From positions 20,001 to 84,000 of the forward strand of contig JBDPYZ010000011.1 in the NCBI GenBank assembly GCA_047291315.1: 64,000 bases of DNA. Reading direction: 5' to 3'. Below, in pieces: positions 19,976 through 29,107 of this stretch (the first letter of the stretch is position 1; every line of letters begins with the position of its first letter). The notes beneath the pieces are model-generated. The model was given only the letters and a program-made list of their open reading frames with translations. It searched no databases and was not told where the DNA came from. Made by a program: the position numbers and the translations under genes. Source of the stretch: Arsenophonus fragariae (lineage in GTDB: Bacteria; Pseudomonadota; Gammaproteobacteria; Enterobacterales; Enterobacteriaceae).

Positions 19976-21590
19976 GGTTATTCGGTGGTAAAATAGGTTG
20001 ACATAATACAATATATACGTTCTGTTAGAAGTAAAATTCTTTATATTGTTGATAATATAGATTAAAAAATTTATTAAATTAACATAGCAATATGTGCACA
20101 AATAAGCATAATATTTTACTAAATATTAATAATATTGTGTAAATTGGCTAACGATTATGATATAAAATCTATCTTAACTGCCTTGTGGAGTCGCTGTTTT
20201 TGTTATTAATATTTAGATATTATTTAATTAATATTTTATAAGTATTACCTAAAGTGTAATTTTAAGCGCGATTTAGGTTAATTTTATTGTAATCATTTTA
20301 AAACTAATGGTGAATGAAAAATTAATCTATGCTAAATTTATTTTTGGTTATTTCTAACGTTATGACTATCTGAGCATAAGTTAATTTCTTTATTGCAATC
20401 AACCTTCACTTTTTTATTAGTGCTAGTATAAGGCTATTAGCCTTCTGTACCACCATTAGATTTTGAAAAAATAGCTGGCAGAGTTGGAAGGCATAGAGTA
20501 GAATAATGCTAAAAGTGTGATCATGATGAAGATTTGAACGGGTGATTTCATGAGCTATTCTCCTAAAATAATTAAATATTTATAATATTTTTATGAAATT
20601 TTATCTAAATAACTTTTTATTATTATCTGAATTTGCTTACTAATGATAAGCTAATGGATAAATAAAAAAATAAGCAAAATAGAAAATCACTCTGTTTAAT
20701 TTATAAATTAGCGATGTTTTAGGTACATTAAATTTTAATCCAATAACGTGAACAGCTTGTGTCACTTTTCTATTTATTGTTTTTATACAATTATTCCTTT
20801 TTTTGCTAGTGAGCAGTGAATATACTTTTTGTTAGGATGAACATTGGCAATGAAAAAACATGCAATCCGAGAGAAAAGAATAATGACTGTTTTATTAAAA
20901 AACGCATAAATTATCTTGACTATGAAGTGATAAAAATCGGTATTAATAACACTCTTATTATTTAATATTTCAATAACATTTGGTTGGTTAAATTTTATAG
21001 CCCGAAAAATAATGGTATTGAGTTAGTCATTATTGATAGCTAGAGGAAATGGCATACAATTTGTTATGACTTATATTGAATAAGTTAAAATGCAAAATAA
21101 GCCTGCTACGTATTGTTGCTTATATAGTTTTGATATTGATTAACGACCTTAATCGTTAAACAAAAAATAGTGTTATAAAAGGCTATATTTATTAATACTA
21201 AGGCGTTTCATACGTGATAATAATGTTGTGCGTTTTATCCTTTTATGGGCAACGATTTCAATGATAATAGCAGCTTTTAAGCATAAGAATCATAATACAA
21301 AATACCTTGTGTTAAATAATTCAAATGTCCAAATGAGTCTAGAATATTCAGATGGCAGCGGAAGAGATTAATGAATTGTGTTCATTCATAACATAGGTAA
21401 CCTAAGAAGATAAAATATTCCCACAGGACTTATCACGTTACGCTTTGCAGATCTCATCGATTGAACTTGCTTGATCCGCATTTAGTTATTTTTTATCAAT
21501 TGTTTTATAATCCATAGTTCTTTCTCTGGATACTATTATTGTATCTAAAAGATTTCGATTTTGTAAGATGGTTTTATATTATATAGGATA
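19976..21590. other. Long AT-rich region without recognisable genes
   Basis: About 1.6 kb left of the prophage 1 attachment site. Short open stretches exist (for example near 20860-21060 and 21250-21370), all broken and not recognised. A possible tiny secreted peptide at 20456-20551 is listed separately. The rest looks like erased coding or intergenic DNA. Confidence 0.5.
20456..20551 (-). CDS. Possible 31-residue signal-peptide-like peptide
   Basis: ATG at 20551 follows AGGAGAATAGCTC, a good ribosome site. The peptide MKSPVQIFIMITLLALFYSM ends SNSASYFFKI and looks like a signal sequence with an SxA-type cleavage site and almost nothing after it. It could be a real small exported peptide or the surviving start of a longer secreted protein cut by a stop. 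No homologue recalled. Confidence 0.25.
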   Translation of the reverse strand: MKSPVQIFIMITLLALFYSMPSNSASYFFKI

Positions 21591-21593
21591 TAA

Positions 21594-21640
21594 AAAAGCC
21601 CGTAATTCATTGTGACTACCGGCTTTTAGGTCTTTTTTTA
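21594..21640 (-). terminator. Intrinsic terminator following the tmRNA 3' end
   Basis: AAAAGCC (21594-21600) pairs with GGCTTTT (21621-21627). On the minus strand the hairpin is followed by TTTTTTATA. It lies about 35 bases beyond the tmRNA-like CCA end at 21661, the position expected of an ssrA terminator, so this is probably original host sequence next to the attachment site. Confidence 0.55.
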
Positions 21641-21656
21641 ATTATTTTTATAACCA

Positions 21657-21683
21657 AATTTGGTGGAATTGGCGGGAGTTGGA
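21657..21683 (-). other. Prophage 1 attachment site: 3' end of tmRNA (ssrA)
   Basis: The minus strand reads CCAACTCCCGCCAATTCCAC followed by CA, which matches the 3' T-arm and acceptor end of enterobacterial tmRNA including the CCA terminus. Nothing upstream on that strand resembles the rest of tmRNA; instead the integrase gene ends about 110 bases away. This is the usual product of integration at ssrA: a 3' fragment left at one prophage end. The intact ssrA gene expected at the other end is not in the window. Confidence 0.7.
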
Positions 21684-21792
21684 CTAGAAGATAAAATTAT
21701 ATATTTCATTTATATTAAAGTATTTTATATAAAATATATATTGTAAGTAAATTTGGCGTGCATTATATAGTCCGGTTGTAGGCATATCATCA

Positions 21793-22966
21793 TCATTTTT
21801 GTTTTGATGATTTTACGTTTTTTGGGGCATTCCCATCATATTCTTTTAGATATGAGCCATCGTGTCTGAATAACATTTCAGGTCCTTTATGTCCCATTTG
21901 CCCTGCTAACTAAAACAAATTTTCACCTTGGCTAATATGTCTGATAGAAAAGTATGTCTTGTTTGGTAAGGATTACAGTATCTAATTCCCGCTTTCTTTA
22001 GAGTTGGCATCCATGCCTTCTTTCTAATGGTGTTCGCTCCAGCTCAAGGTTTTTTTGTTTTCTGATCTTCAAATATTTCTTTTGTTTTAAGAAAAGTGAA
22101 TAGTTTTTGATTTTGTAAAGCTAAAATTGCCTGATCATTTAATTCTGTTTTTCTTGTCCCTGACTTTGTTTTTGTTCCTTTAATTATACCTACAACACTA
22201 GCAGATGAGATATAAGCTAATCTTTGAACAAAATCTATATCATCTCAATATAAAGCGCACAATTCAGAACTACGTAATCCGGTATTTATTGCAAATCTAA
22301 ATAAATTTTCCCATTGCTTGTATTTTGCTGCTGATAATAGAGACTCAACTTCGCTTGATGAGAATGGATCAATAATATATATACTTTCTTTATTTAAATT
22401 GTTGGAGTGATATCTTGCTGCGGTAACTTGACTAACACGATTGATATTGATGAGTCCATCGGTTATTTCCTCATCGATAGTACTACGAAGAAATGACAGT
22501 TGATTTCTAATTGTTTTCAATGTTATATTTTTTCTCTGTATCCAGTTTTTTATTACAGCTGGAGTTAGTGATCTTACTTGTATGTTATGTAATTCTATTA
22601 AAGCATTAATACATTTTTGTACCCATTAATGGTTGATGGTGATAGTTGTCTTTTTTTACAGATCACAATATATTCATTTAAATAATCGATAACTCGCTTC
22701 TCCTTAGTTGATATTCCAAATAAAATTAATTTTTTTGAATGAGAAAAATATTTAACATAGTTAAAATTATTAGGCTTTATATTGTTCTGTATTTCTCCTA
22801 ATAGCCTTTCAGCTTACTTTATATTTTTATTATTTACTTGTAATCCTGAAAGAGATTCTCTACATAAAATACCTTTATATGTAAAAGTTAAAACTATGGT
22901 TTTGCCTTTTTTATGTTGACGAATAGTTATACTTCTTGGCAATTTATTTTATTCTTTCTGACCCAT
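21793..22966 (-). pseudogene. int: Prophage 1 tyrosine integrase
   Basis: The N terminus reads SITIRQHKKGKTIVLTFTYK, then GILCRESLSGLQVNNKNIK, the arm-binding (DUF3596-type) domain of lambdoid integrases. The core contains NTGLRSSELCALY (first catalytic Arg) and NPYQTRHTFLSDIL (box II, HxxR replaced by RHT with the second Arg), and ends in a LFRHDGSYLKEYDG frame at the TGA at 21793. About seven stops and frameshifts are spread through it. It would have recombined phage DNA with the ssrA site immediately downstream. Dead, so the prophage cannot excise by itself. Confidence 0.85.
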
Positions 22967-22974
22967 TTGTTTAC

Positions 22975-23130
22975 TTATTTAATATCAATCCAGCGCTCTT
23001 TTGAACCTTCAACTTTTAAGACTTGAACACTTTCTTGCCAAAATTGCCTTTGCAAGCGTTTATTTATTGCTTCGGTTGATTCGCCAAATAACTCACAATA
23101 TTTTGATATTAGTACGCATTCGTAAAACAT
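22975..23130 (-). CDS. Excisionase-like protein
   Basis: A 51-residue ORF, MFYECVLISKYCELFGESTE, then AINKRLQRQFWQESVQVLK and GSKERWIDI. INKRLQRxxWxEGxxVLKxxGSKERWID is the pattern of a small family of lambdoid excisionases with a winged-helix fold. It sits immediately upstream of the integrase on the same strand, where xis belongs. The frame is intact although its integrase partner is dead. Xis directs integrase toward excision. Confidence 0.65.
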   Translation of the reverse strand: MFYECVLISKYCELFGESTEAINKRLQRQFWQESVQVLKVEGSKERWIDIK

Positions 23131-23221
23131 ATTCACCTCTGTACATTTTCAGATGTAGATTATTCAAAAACTCACAATATTCTCAGGTGCTTGACTGCCA
23201 AGCAGAAACCAATGACGAAGC

Positions 23222-23246
23222 ACGAATGGAGACATTCGTTTTTTAT
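23222..23246 (+). terminator. Conserved hairpin with T tract near xis
   Basis: ACGAATG and CATTCGT form a perfect 7-bp stem around GAGA (a GNRA-type loop), followed by TTTTTATT on the plus strand. The same hairpin stands at 51746-51763 in prophage 2 in the same place. Either an intrinsic terminator for the plus strand or an RNA element in the leftward early transcript. Confidence 0.5.
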
Positions 23247-23264
23247 TAGGTTAGGAATATGATT

Positions 23265-23336
23265 TCGTGGGAAGGGTATTAGGGATTGTGTGCTGCGCCG
23301 TTTGATGCTTTGTTATGGTATTGCCAGGGGGGTCTG
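23265..23336 (-). pseudogene. MT-A70 adenine methyltransferase, N-terminal scrap
   Basis: Minus strand reads ADPPWQYHNKASNGAA. DPPW is the catalytic motif of MT-A70-type adenine-N6 DNA methyltransferases carried by lambdoid phages. Only this piece remains; the upstream start and all later motifs are gone. A sister scrap lies at 51804-51884. Confidence 0.6.
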
Positions 23337-23345
23337 CGAGACTTA

Positions 23346-23564
23346 CATTAATTTTCATCCTTTTCTAAAGCTGGATAAAGTTTATATTTAGGCAACTCAA
23401 TCTCGAGGTTCTCTTGATGCTTTCCATGCTAACTAGGCAATATCTGTATGACAATCTCGATAATTCATACCATTATTAATTTTTTCTAATACTGATATAT
23501 TGTACATATTATTAAGTTCAAGCTTCACCCATTTCTCAAACTCTTCTCGTATTTTATTTTTCAT
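23346..23564 (-). pseudogene. Conserved lambdoid early protein (one nonsense codon)
   Basis: ATG at 23564: MKNKIREEFEKWVKLELNNM, then NYRDCHTDIA, a stop, and LAWKASRENLEIELPKYKL. The EFEKW opening and WKASRExxEIELP end are familiar from small early-left proteins of unknown function in enterobacterial prophages. A single stop at the Trp/Ala junction splits an otherwise complete 72-residue protein. Confidence 0.6.
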
Positions 23565-23571
23565 GACCTAA

Positions 23572-23729
23572 ATATACCAGCTTTTACTTTTATGAAAGTC
23601 GTCTATTTTTTCTCCCGTAACCTGATTATTTTCATCATCTCTCCATGATAAATAACCTGCATGCCTGCTTTACATTATGTAACGTTGTTCTTTATTCATT
23701 GATGTTATGCATATAATTATTCCGGTTAT
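23572..23729 (-). pseudogene. Shortened copy of the prophage 2 80-residue protein
   Basis: Matches 51903-52145 at both ends (GEKIDDFHKSKSWYI near 23575-23620 and pieces of the N terminus near 23690-23729), but the middle is deleted and the frame broken. Function unknown. Confidence 0.5.
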
Positions 23730-23739
23730 TGATTTATTT

Positions 23740-24515
23740 CTAGTGAATAGTTTTACTGTTAGCAAATAACGATTGTAGACTGATATCGTATACATGTAGC
23801 CATGATTCAGCAGGCCATGATTTAAACTGAGCATAACGAAGATCCGGTACTTCAGTAGTTTTCACCTTGTTTTCACGACACCATCTACGAAGTGGGGCAA
23901 ATTTGTATTCTTTGTCTGTGGCATTATTTACTCCTGTGATGCTGGCATGTTTAACACTTTCTCCCAACTGTTCAGTGAGTTCCCAATTTTGCGGGTAGCA
24001 GCCCTGAGTTTACCCAGTGCAGACTCTTCACGAGAGCGACTGATTTGTGATTTTGTTCGAAGTGCTTCATCACGTTCACCGCTTATTTTTTCCACCTGCT
24101 AGGTATAGCTAATCAGCATTTTTTGTAATTTTGCAGGATTATCTAACCAGTTTGTTGTTGGTGTGATCGGCACTAATCTTCCTGTTCTATAATCAAGAAA
24201 GGTTTGGTTAACCATCAATCTGAACTTTGGTGAAATCCACCGGGCATATTCAATGGCTAACAGTTCATGAGCAAAAGTGCCTGAATTAGTACCACCTTTT
24301 TTAACTTTGATTACTTTTTGACTTAATGTGGAATTCTGCCTTACCTCCTTAATCAATTCTTTGATTTGTTTTGTCTCAAGCCATGTTTTAGGACGTTTAG
24401 CATCTTTGTCAACACTGGCTTTATGTAAAGCATTCAGATTGAAACGACATTCTGAATCTGTGGTAATTTCTACACCCGCAATGATGGGGTAATTTTCATT
24501 TGTTGAATTTTGCAT
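23740..24515 (-). pseudogene. KilA-N domain phage protein, broken
   Basis: Start at 24515 (MQNSTNENYPIIAGVEITTD) with GAGGG upstream. Residues 10-120 form a KilA-N DNA-binding domain (FNLNALHKAS, KRPKTWLETKQ, TFAHELLAIEYARWISPKFR), found in phage antirepressors and related regulators. A TAG at 24099 stops it at about 139 residues. The frame continues as VEKISGERDEAL, and after a shift near 23975 the C-terminal domain reads KEYKFAPLRRWCRENKVKTT and SWPAESWLHVY. The DNA-binding half could still be made. Confidence 0.75.
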
Positions 24516-24705
24516 ACGGTTATCCCTCAAAGTTAATTAATGAATGAGTATTGATGTTGAGTAAGTGGAATAGGTCAGTCGGAATAATAACGTTCTGGTG
24601 TTAATCACTTTCTTAGCGTATGGCTAAATACTGCTATATAAATCAATGCTCTATACTAGCTATCATTATGCCTAGGCCAACGATTTCTTGGCCGCCTAAA
24701 TGTAA

Positions 24706-24861
24706 TTACCTTAATCCCTCATTACCCCATTTGATCTGCGAGAATATTGCGGGTGGTGTTGTATAGGCATGGGCAATATGGTCAGCTATCAACTTAAAGG
24801 CAAATGCCGTACTGATAACTAATAATGTCGTGATTAATAATTTAATGATCTTAAGTTTCAT
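24706..24861 (-). CDS. Small membrane protein, early-left prophage gene
   Basis: A 51-residue ORF: MKLKIIKLLITTLLVISTAF followed by AFKLIADHIAHAYTT. One N-terminal membrane helix. Its ATG lies inside the run-on end of the neighbouring small gene. The prophage 2 counterpart (about 53385-53230) has ATA in place of ATG. Function unknown. Confidence 0.4.
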   Translation of the reverse strand: MKLKIIKLLITTLLVISTAFAFKLIADHIAHAYTTPPAIFSQIKWGNEGLR

Positions 24862-24879
24862 GGTTGAATCTTGGGGTAA

Positions 24880-25056
24880 GCACTTCTTAACACGAATCGC
24901 TTTGGCGTTAATATCCTTGAAGGTTTTGAACTCTTATTCAAATTGTTTTACTGCTATTTGACATAATGTTTCAGTGTCTAATTTCTGTGTATGAAGTCTG
25001 GCTACGTTACTTGAAGTGTAAGGACTGGCGTACATGGCAAAGATTAAAACCCACAT
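24880..25056 (-). pseudogene. Small conserved early-left protein (copy of 53411-53587)
   Basis: Starts MWVLIFAMYASPYTSSNVAR after an AGGAGA site, like the intact 58-residue copy in prophage 2. A stop within FE-EFKTFKDINAKAI and loss of the natural stop after VKK mark it as dead. Confidence 0.55.
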
Positions 25057-25073
25057 GATGGTTTCTCCTCTGT

Positions 25074-25517
25074 TTAAAAGGGCACATCAGTATCAGTATC
25101 AAAATCAAGTTCAAGCTCCGTATTATTGTTCGTCTGGCTAGTATTTGGGATATCCCAAACTTTATCCTGGTTTTCTTGCTGTTTTCTTTCTTTCCGGTTT
25201 CCCAATATTGGAAAGTCATTGATTAAAAATTCCGGTGATGTTCTTTGCTGACCGGATTTGTCCGTCCATTTATTTTCCTGATAGGTTGCCGTAGTACGAA
25301 TAAAAGAGCCTTTTTGTGCCTGATTATTAATATATCCGGCTTTTTTCTTAAATGCCTTACAACTAATCCATGTGGTCTTTTCAATCCATTGACCGTTATT
25401 ATTTTTTCTTGATTTACTGATAGCGAGTAAGAATGCGGCGATGGGCGTTTTTCCCTGTGTATAATGTATTTCTAAACCGATGCGACCGGTAAAGTTACAC
25501 TGGTTCTGGTTTGCCAT
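25074..25517 (-). CDS. ssb: Single-stranded DNA-binding protein (prophage 1)
   Basis: Intact 147-residue protein. The N-terminal OB fold shows NFTGRIG, FLLAISKSR, WIEKTTWISCKAFKKKAGYI and GSFIRTTATYQENKWTD. The tail is low-complexity and ends DFDTDTDVPF, the acidic tip that binds partner proteins (consensus DDDIPF). It coats single strands during phage recombination and replication. It lies between the exonuclease gene and small early genes. The prophage 2 copy (53610-54042) has lost its tail to a stop. Confidence 0.9.
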   Translation of the reverse strand: MANQNQCNFTGRIGLEIHYTQGKTPIAAFLLAISKSRKNNNGQWIEKTTWISCKAFKKKAGYINNQAQKGSFIRTTATYQENKWTDKSGQQRTSPEFLINDFPILGNRKERKQQENQDKVWDIPNTSQTNNNTELELDFDTDTDVPF

Positions 25518-26126
25518 GGAGCCTCCACATGTTTATTAATGCTGTTAATTTCTGATTTGAGTTTGTTAATAAATCTTTGAACGGTCTGTTCAATTTTGTT
25601 AACCAGTTTGTCATCCTTGATAATCCGGATTTTATAGTAGGCAAGATTAGGTGGGAGTCTGTCATCATAGCTGATAAAATCGCACCAGTTTCTGCCTGTA
25701 CACATCATTTGCCCATGCATTTGTAACAGATATTCGTACTTGGGTTTACCTGTGATAATGGTTTCGATATGGGTGGTGGTGTTGGGACATTTTATTTCGA
25801 TAAGTCCATCATCATTAACTAAACCGTCAGGATTGGCACCAAATAGCTCGATAGTAGGGTGGGGAACAAAACCGGTTTTTGGTGACAGAGACATCAAACT
25901 CATTGAGGCAGTATCGTTCTCTGGCTTTAGGCTCAAGAGCGATACCCCGTTCAATGGCATTATTGGTTTTTATTTCTTCCCTTTGTCCGGTAAGGGTTTC
26001 ACAGACTAACTGCATGAGGTAGTTTCGTTGTGTTGTTCCCTTGCCTTTGGATAACACTTTGTGTAAATTGCTGGCGGTGACCTTCCCCAGTCTTACCTGA
26101 AACCACTCGTCTGTTCTTTGTTTCAT
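25472..26126 (-). pseudogene. YqaJ/lambda-Exo-type exonuclease, frameshifted (prophage 1)
   Basis: Start at 26126 (MKQRTDEWFQVRLGKVTASN), with GAGG 8 bases upstream. The RTDEWFQxRxGKxTAS opening and, after the frameshift, NPDGLVNDDGLIEIKCPNTT are the active-site blocks of YqaJ-type 5'-3' exonucleases (Asp and ExK metal ligands). The frame changes at a run of five A (minus strand, 25876-25880): one fewer A would restore VTKTGFVPHP. The last ORF continues through LLQMHGQMMCTGRNWCDFIS to 25472. It partners with the annealing protein encoded just upstream. Prophage 2 carries the identical frameshift. Confidence 0.85.
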
Positions 26127-26748
26127 GATTAGCCTCATTTTTCATTGCGATGTTGTGATAAATGTCCATCTTGTTTTTTTCGCCAATGATTTCCGTTTCC
26201 TCTGGTGTTAACTGTTGCCAATACGATTTCATTGATTCAACCCCGTCTTGTGCCGCCGTTTTTAATTCCTTGATTAACTGCTCATAATGGGTTTTTTGCT
26301 GTGCTTTTTCTTTCTGTATCACAATTTTTTCTGGTTCAGGCAAATCTTCACCCGCATAGATATAAAACCCTAGTCCAAACATCGAAATGGCTTTCGTCAA
26401 ACAGCGCATGAGGGTTTTATTGATGTCAACCGAGTTAGGATTAGAAATGGCCTGATTTCTGTAATCCATAATGGGCAGCCACATTTTGCGGGAAAATTCG
26501 TTATCACTCTGTTTGATTGTGAGCGTTAATGACACCATGGCACTGCCATCATTGTTATAGCTGACGTCATCAATGACATAATAGGATTCTGGGTAGTGCG
26601 CCATTAATACGCCCCACGCCCAAGCCCATGAAAGATAAGAGAGGCCGTTTTTCTTTTCTATCTTTTCGTTAACGTTAATCGCAGAAAGCGTTTCCCAAAC
26701 TTGTTGTTGAAAACTTTTTTCTTTTTCGGTGTGCTCTGCGCTGCTCAT
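25999..26748 (-). CDS. Single-strand annealing protein, Sak/DUF1071 type (prophage 1)
   Basis: 249 residues. Residues 25-125 carry the DUF1071 pattern (KKNGLSYLSWAWAWGVLMAH, VSLTLTIKQ, NKTLMRCLTKAISMFGLGFY, IYAGEDLP), a Rad52-like annealase fold of phage recombination systems. The protein anneals complementary strands exposed by the exonuclease encoded next. The last ~45 residues overlap the exonuclease start in another frame and look non-native, so the ancestral stop may have been near 26130. It overlaps the 82-residue gene upstream by ATGA. Only two residues differ from the prophage 2 copy. Confidence 0.8.
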   Translation of the reverse strand: MSSAEHTEKEKSFQQQVWETLSAINVNEKIEKKNGLSYLSWAWAWGVLMAHYPESYYVIDDVSYNNDGSAMVSLTLTIKQSDNEFSRKMWLPIMDYRNQAISNPNSVDINKTLMRCLTKAISMFGLGFYIYAGEDLPEPEKIVIQKEKAQQKTHYEQLIKELKTAAQDGVESMKSYWQQLTPEETEIIGEKNKMDIYHNIAMKNEANHETKNRRVVSGKTGEGHRQQFTQSVIQRQGNNTTKLPHAVSL

Positions 26749-26993
26749 AGATATTTCCTCTTAGGTGCTTGAAGAGCTTCGTACAGATGTATGTGCTCAC
26801 TTTTCAAATGGTTAAACAGCGCCTTCCAGATATCGTCCCAATCCTCATTATTGAGTTTCCTCATGATTGAGGAAGGAAGGCAGTCATAGACAGGCTGGAC
26901 AAGTTCGCTGATTTGTTCATCCAGTCTGTCTTCCCAATAAGCAACTTCTTGTTGTTGTTCGTACCAATAATCTTGCATTGCGTAAGGATTCAT
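26745..26993 (-). CDS. Conserved 82-residue early-left protein (prophage 1)
   Basis: MNPYAMQDYWYEQQQEVAYW, then EDRLDEQISELV and a C-terminal NEDWDDIWKALFNHLKSEHI. Acidic, helical, no known domain. It is coupled to the annealase by a 4-base overlap and conserved next to it in prophage 2, so a helper role in recombination is possible, but that is inference. Confidence 0.65.
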   Translation of the reverse strand: MNPYAMQDYWYEQQQEVAYWEDRLDEQISELVQPVYDCLPSSIMRKLNNEDWDDIWKALFNHLKSEHIHLYEALQAPKRKYL

Positions 26994-27001
26994 GTGACCT
27001 C

Positions 27002-27136
27002 CTATCTTGCTAACAGTAAAACGAGGCTTGCCAACGCGATGATTAGCAAGGTGGGGATAATTTTTATGGATTCTTTCTGATAGAAGCCCTCACTATTTAA
27101 ACGATAGCGAAGCTCTTGCTATTTGAGCTGGTTCAT
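27002..27136 (-). pseudogene. Small membrane protein (nonsense at codon 6)
   Basis: MNQLK, stop, QELRYRLNSEGFYQKESIKI and a C-terminal membrane helix IPTLLIIALASLVLLLAR. The copy at 55527-55661 has CAA at the stop position and is intact, showing a C-to-T nonsense change here. Confidence 0.6.
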
Positions 27137-27193
27137 ATTGTTAGCTCTTAAGTTATTGATATTCAGATGTGATTGATTTGTAGGATACTGTCT

Positions 27194-27361
27194 TTATTCG
27201 TCAGCTTTCTTTGATTGATATTTGAGTAGTGCCTGTATTGCCCTACGATGGCGACGATAGGCGTTATACAGTTCAAGTTTTTTCTTTATTAAAGCCATAA
27301 AATAGGGCTTTGTATGCTTGAATTGGCGTATGGCTAAAAGATATTTATCTTTCAGCGTCAT
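27194..27361 (-). CDS. Small basic early-left protein, 55 residues
   Basis: MTLKDKYLLAIRQFKHTKPY followed by LIKKKLELYNAYRRHRRAIQ. Strongly basic and helical, with no recognised family. Its ATG overlaps the stop of the tiny ORF before it (ATGA), suggesting translational coupling downstream of the antirepressor. Confidence 0.45.
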   Translation of the reverse strand: MTLKDKYLLAIRQFKHTKPYFMALIKKKLELYNAYRRHRRAIQALLKYQSKKADE

Positions 27362-27432
27362 GATGGCTTTTTCGCAGGTAAAATATCTTTGGATGCCGCA
27401 ATAATACGGGCAATAATAACGTCCTTATTCAT
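27358..27432 (-). CDS. Possible 24-residue coupled leader ORF
   Basis: MNKDVIIARIIAASKDILPA then KKPS. It begins in the ATGATGAATAA that also ends the antirepressor frame and ends in the ATGA that begins the 55-residue gene. The tight coupling is the only evidence that it is translated. Confidence 0.3.
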   Translation of the reverse strand: MNKDVIIARIIAASKDILPAKKPS

Positions 27433-28228
27433 CATTGTTTCTTATGTAACTTGATAATATTTGTCTTGGGTGAATTGACCGTTCCAGTCTTTCTTCATCC
27501 GTAGCTTGTTTTTTAGATATTGATGATATAGCCATGAAGCTCCTTTTTTTTAACAGAACGATTCGGTAACACTGGCGTTGAACTGTTTCTGTTGCAGTGA
27601 TGTAGGGCGATTTGGTTAAATATTTATCTCGTGTATAAGCATGGACACGCCAGACATGAGGTTTGTAAATATCCTTTTCTGCATCGTAGAGAAAATGACG
27701 CTCCTGTAGACAAAGGTTGGCCTGGTTAATGTTTACGCCATTAAGTTGTTTGCAAAACTGGACAGGTAACATGCCAACCTGGAACAGGTTTTTAAGACTA
27801 TCGATGTCCGTTTTTTGTTCTTTGTTAACCAACGCCAGGTGTTGAACTTTTTCTGCTATTTCAGCGGCAAGGAGTAGCGTTTCAGGAAGTGTTTGTGGGA
27901 TAGCGTGTGGAGCAGTTTTAGCGTGTTTTTCGCACAGAATGAAATATTGACGAGCCTCCTTACCTTTTTCGTTACGCTAGACCATCGAAAGCCCTTTCGC
28001 CATATTGAGGGGGATGTGGTATTCCTTTGTTGGACGCCCGCCGGAGGGGTTTCCCCAGAATTGGTGAAAACTATAAAGTCGATATTTTCAACAAATTCGT
28101 ATTGCTTAATTTTATCTTTAATCCATGTAGTGAAATATTTCCAAAAATGCATGTAAATCAAGCGCATTAACCGTCCGGATTAATTCGCCGTTAATATTTT
28201 TTGTTTCAATATTAATTAAATCTTTCAT
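27425..28228 (-). pseudogene. AntA/AntB-type antirepressor with KilAC domain (prophage 1)
   Basis: Start at 28228 (MKDLINIETKNINGELIRTV). The AntA/AntB domain shows FTTWIKDKIKQYEFVENIDF and FTNSGE, then breaks into several frames (REARQYF-type sequence near 27930). The C-terminal KilAC domain is open from 27832: LFQVGMLPVQFCKQLNGVNI and HVWRVHAYTRDKYLTKSPYI. Antirepressors of this kind bind prophage repressors and trigger induction. Frameshifts make this copy dead, though the C-terminal domain could be expressed alone. Confidence 0.75.
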
Positions 28229-28322
28229 GTAAGAATTTCTCGCTAATAAAAACGATGAGAAGTTTTGGTCTATGCTTGTATTAAGAAAGAGAAGGGGTGG
28301 TATAGCAGTAAATCAAATTTAC

Positions 28323-28592
28323 TTATTGCCGGTTCAAACACTGCACAATCCACCAATTTCCCGATGTATCTTCATGAGCCTTCGATTCTCTCTTTTCAGA
28401 AAACGTATTTTCCTTGGTTAAATATTGAATTAACTTTTTTAATATTTTAGTTCCCTGATCTTCTTCGTCCTATATCTTAAGATTGACTAGATAACGGGAA
28501 TTGCAAATGTCGTGACTGCCATTAGTGACACCTATTAAGTTATCCATATTGGGGTGTTTTGCGGTTACAATACGCGGATTGTCCAGTTTCAT
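28323..28592 (-). pseudogene. Small conserved early-left protein
   Basis: Start at 28592: MKLDNPRIVTAKHPNMDNLI, GVTNGSHDICNSRYLVNLKI, a stop, DEEDQGTKILKKLIQYLTKE. The prophage 2 copy (57627-57885) keeps the same C-terminal coiled coil but is frameshifted near its start, so the two together define the ancestral ~85-residue protein. Function unknown. Confidence 0.55.
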
Positions 28593-28617
28593 GATGAATT
28601 TTCCTATTGTTAGTTAA

Positions 28618-28967
28618 TAGGCTGTTTGATCCAATCAGGGTGCTCACCTTTCCCAAATAGAAATTTAAAATGTCGAGCAACCTGGGATAAAAATTAATAG
28701 CATTTTCTCCGCCAATATTTGCAATATTTTTTTAGTGAATTTTCTCCATTTTTTTGTTGTATGTTGTTGGCATCCTGCTCGCGGATATTCTCCATTCGTG
28801 ATAATGATTAGATAGATTTTAGCTGTGATTATGAATGTATGATCTGGCAGATCGGCTTTCCACAGATTGGCTATAGATCTTTTTTCACCGAAAGAATTGA
28901 TATACACTTTGTGTTCATCAAGCATATTTTTTAACTCTTTGTCATTCATTACATTTTCTTTAGGCAA
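28618..28967 (-). pseudogene. Pentapeptide-repeat-type prophage protein, decayed
   Basis: MNDKELKNMLDEHKVYINSF, then RSIANLWKADLPDHTF, where related phage proteins have ADLRGADL repeats. The C terminus shows GCQQHTTKKWRKFTKK, a conserved tail block of these proteins; after a shift it continues to WIKQPIN at 28618. Only one or two repeat units survive. Confidence 0.5.
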
Positions 28968-29107
28968 AAAAAGGTCCGGTTAGGTCTTGGTGTTGGCTCG
29001 GTTAGTGGAATTAATGAGGTTAGTTCTTGAAAAATGTTGCCTGATTGTTTAACTACCTCAGGCGACAGTGGCTTTCTGTTTGCCACAACACATAAAGAAA
29101 GACAATA

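Noticed and set aside
21657..21683. Complete tmRNA or tRNA gene
   Set aside because: Only the acceptor/T-arm end is present; no D-arm, anticodon or tag-peptide region can be found upstream on the minus strand.
25740..26009. 89-codon plus-strand ORF, also present at 54265-54534
   Set aside because: Conserved only because the exonuclease gene on the other strand is nearly identical in both copies.
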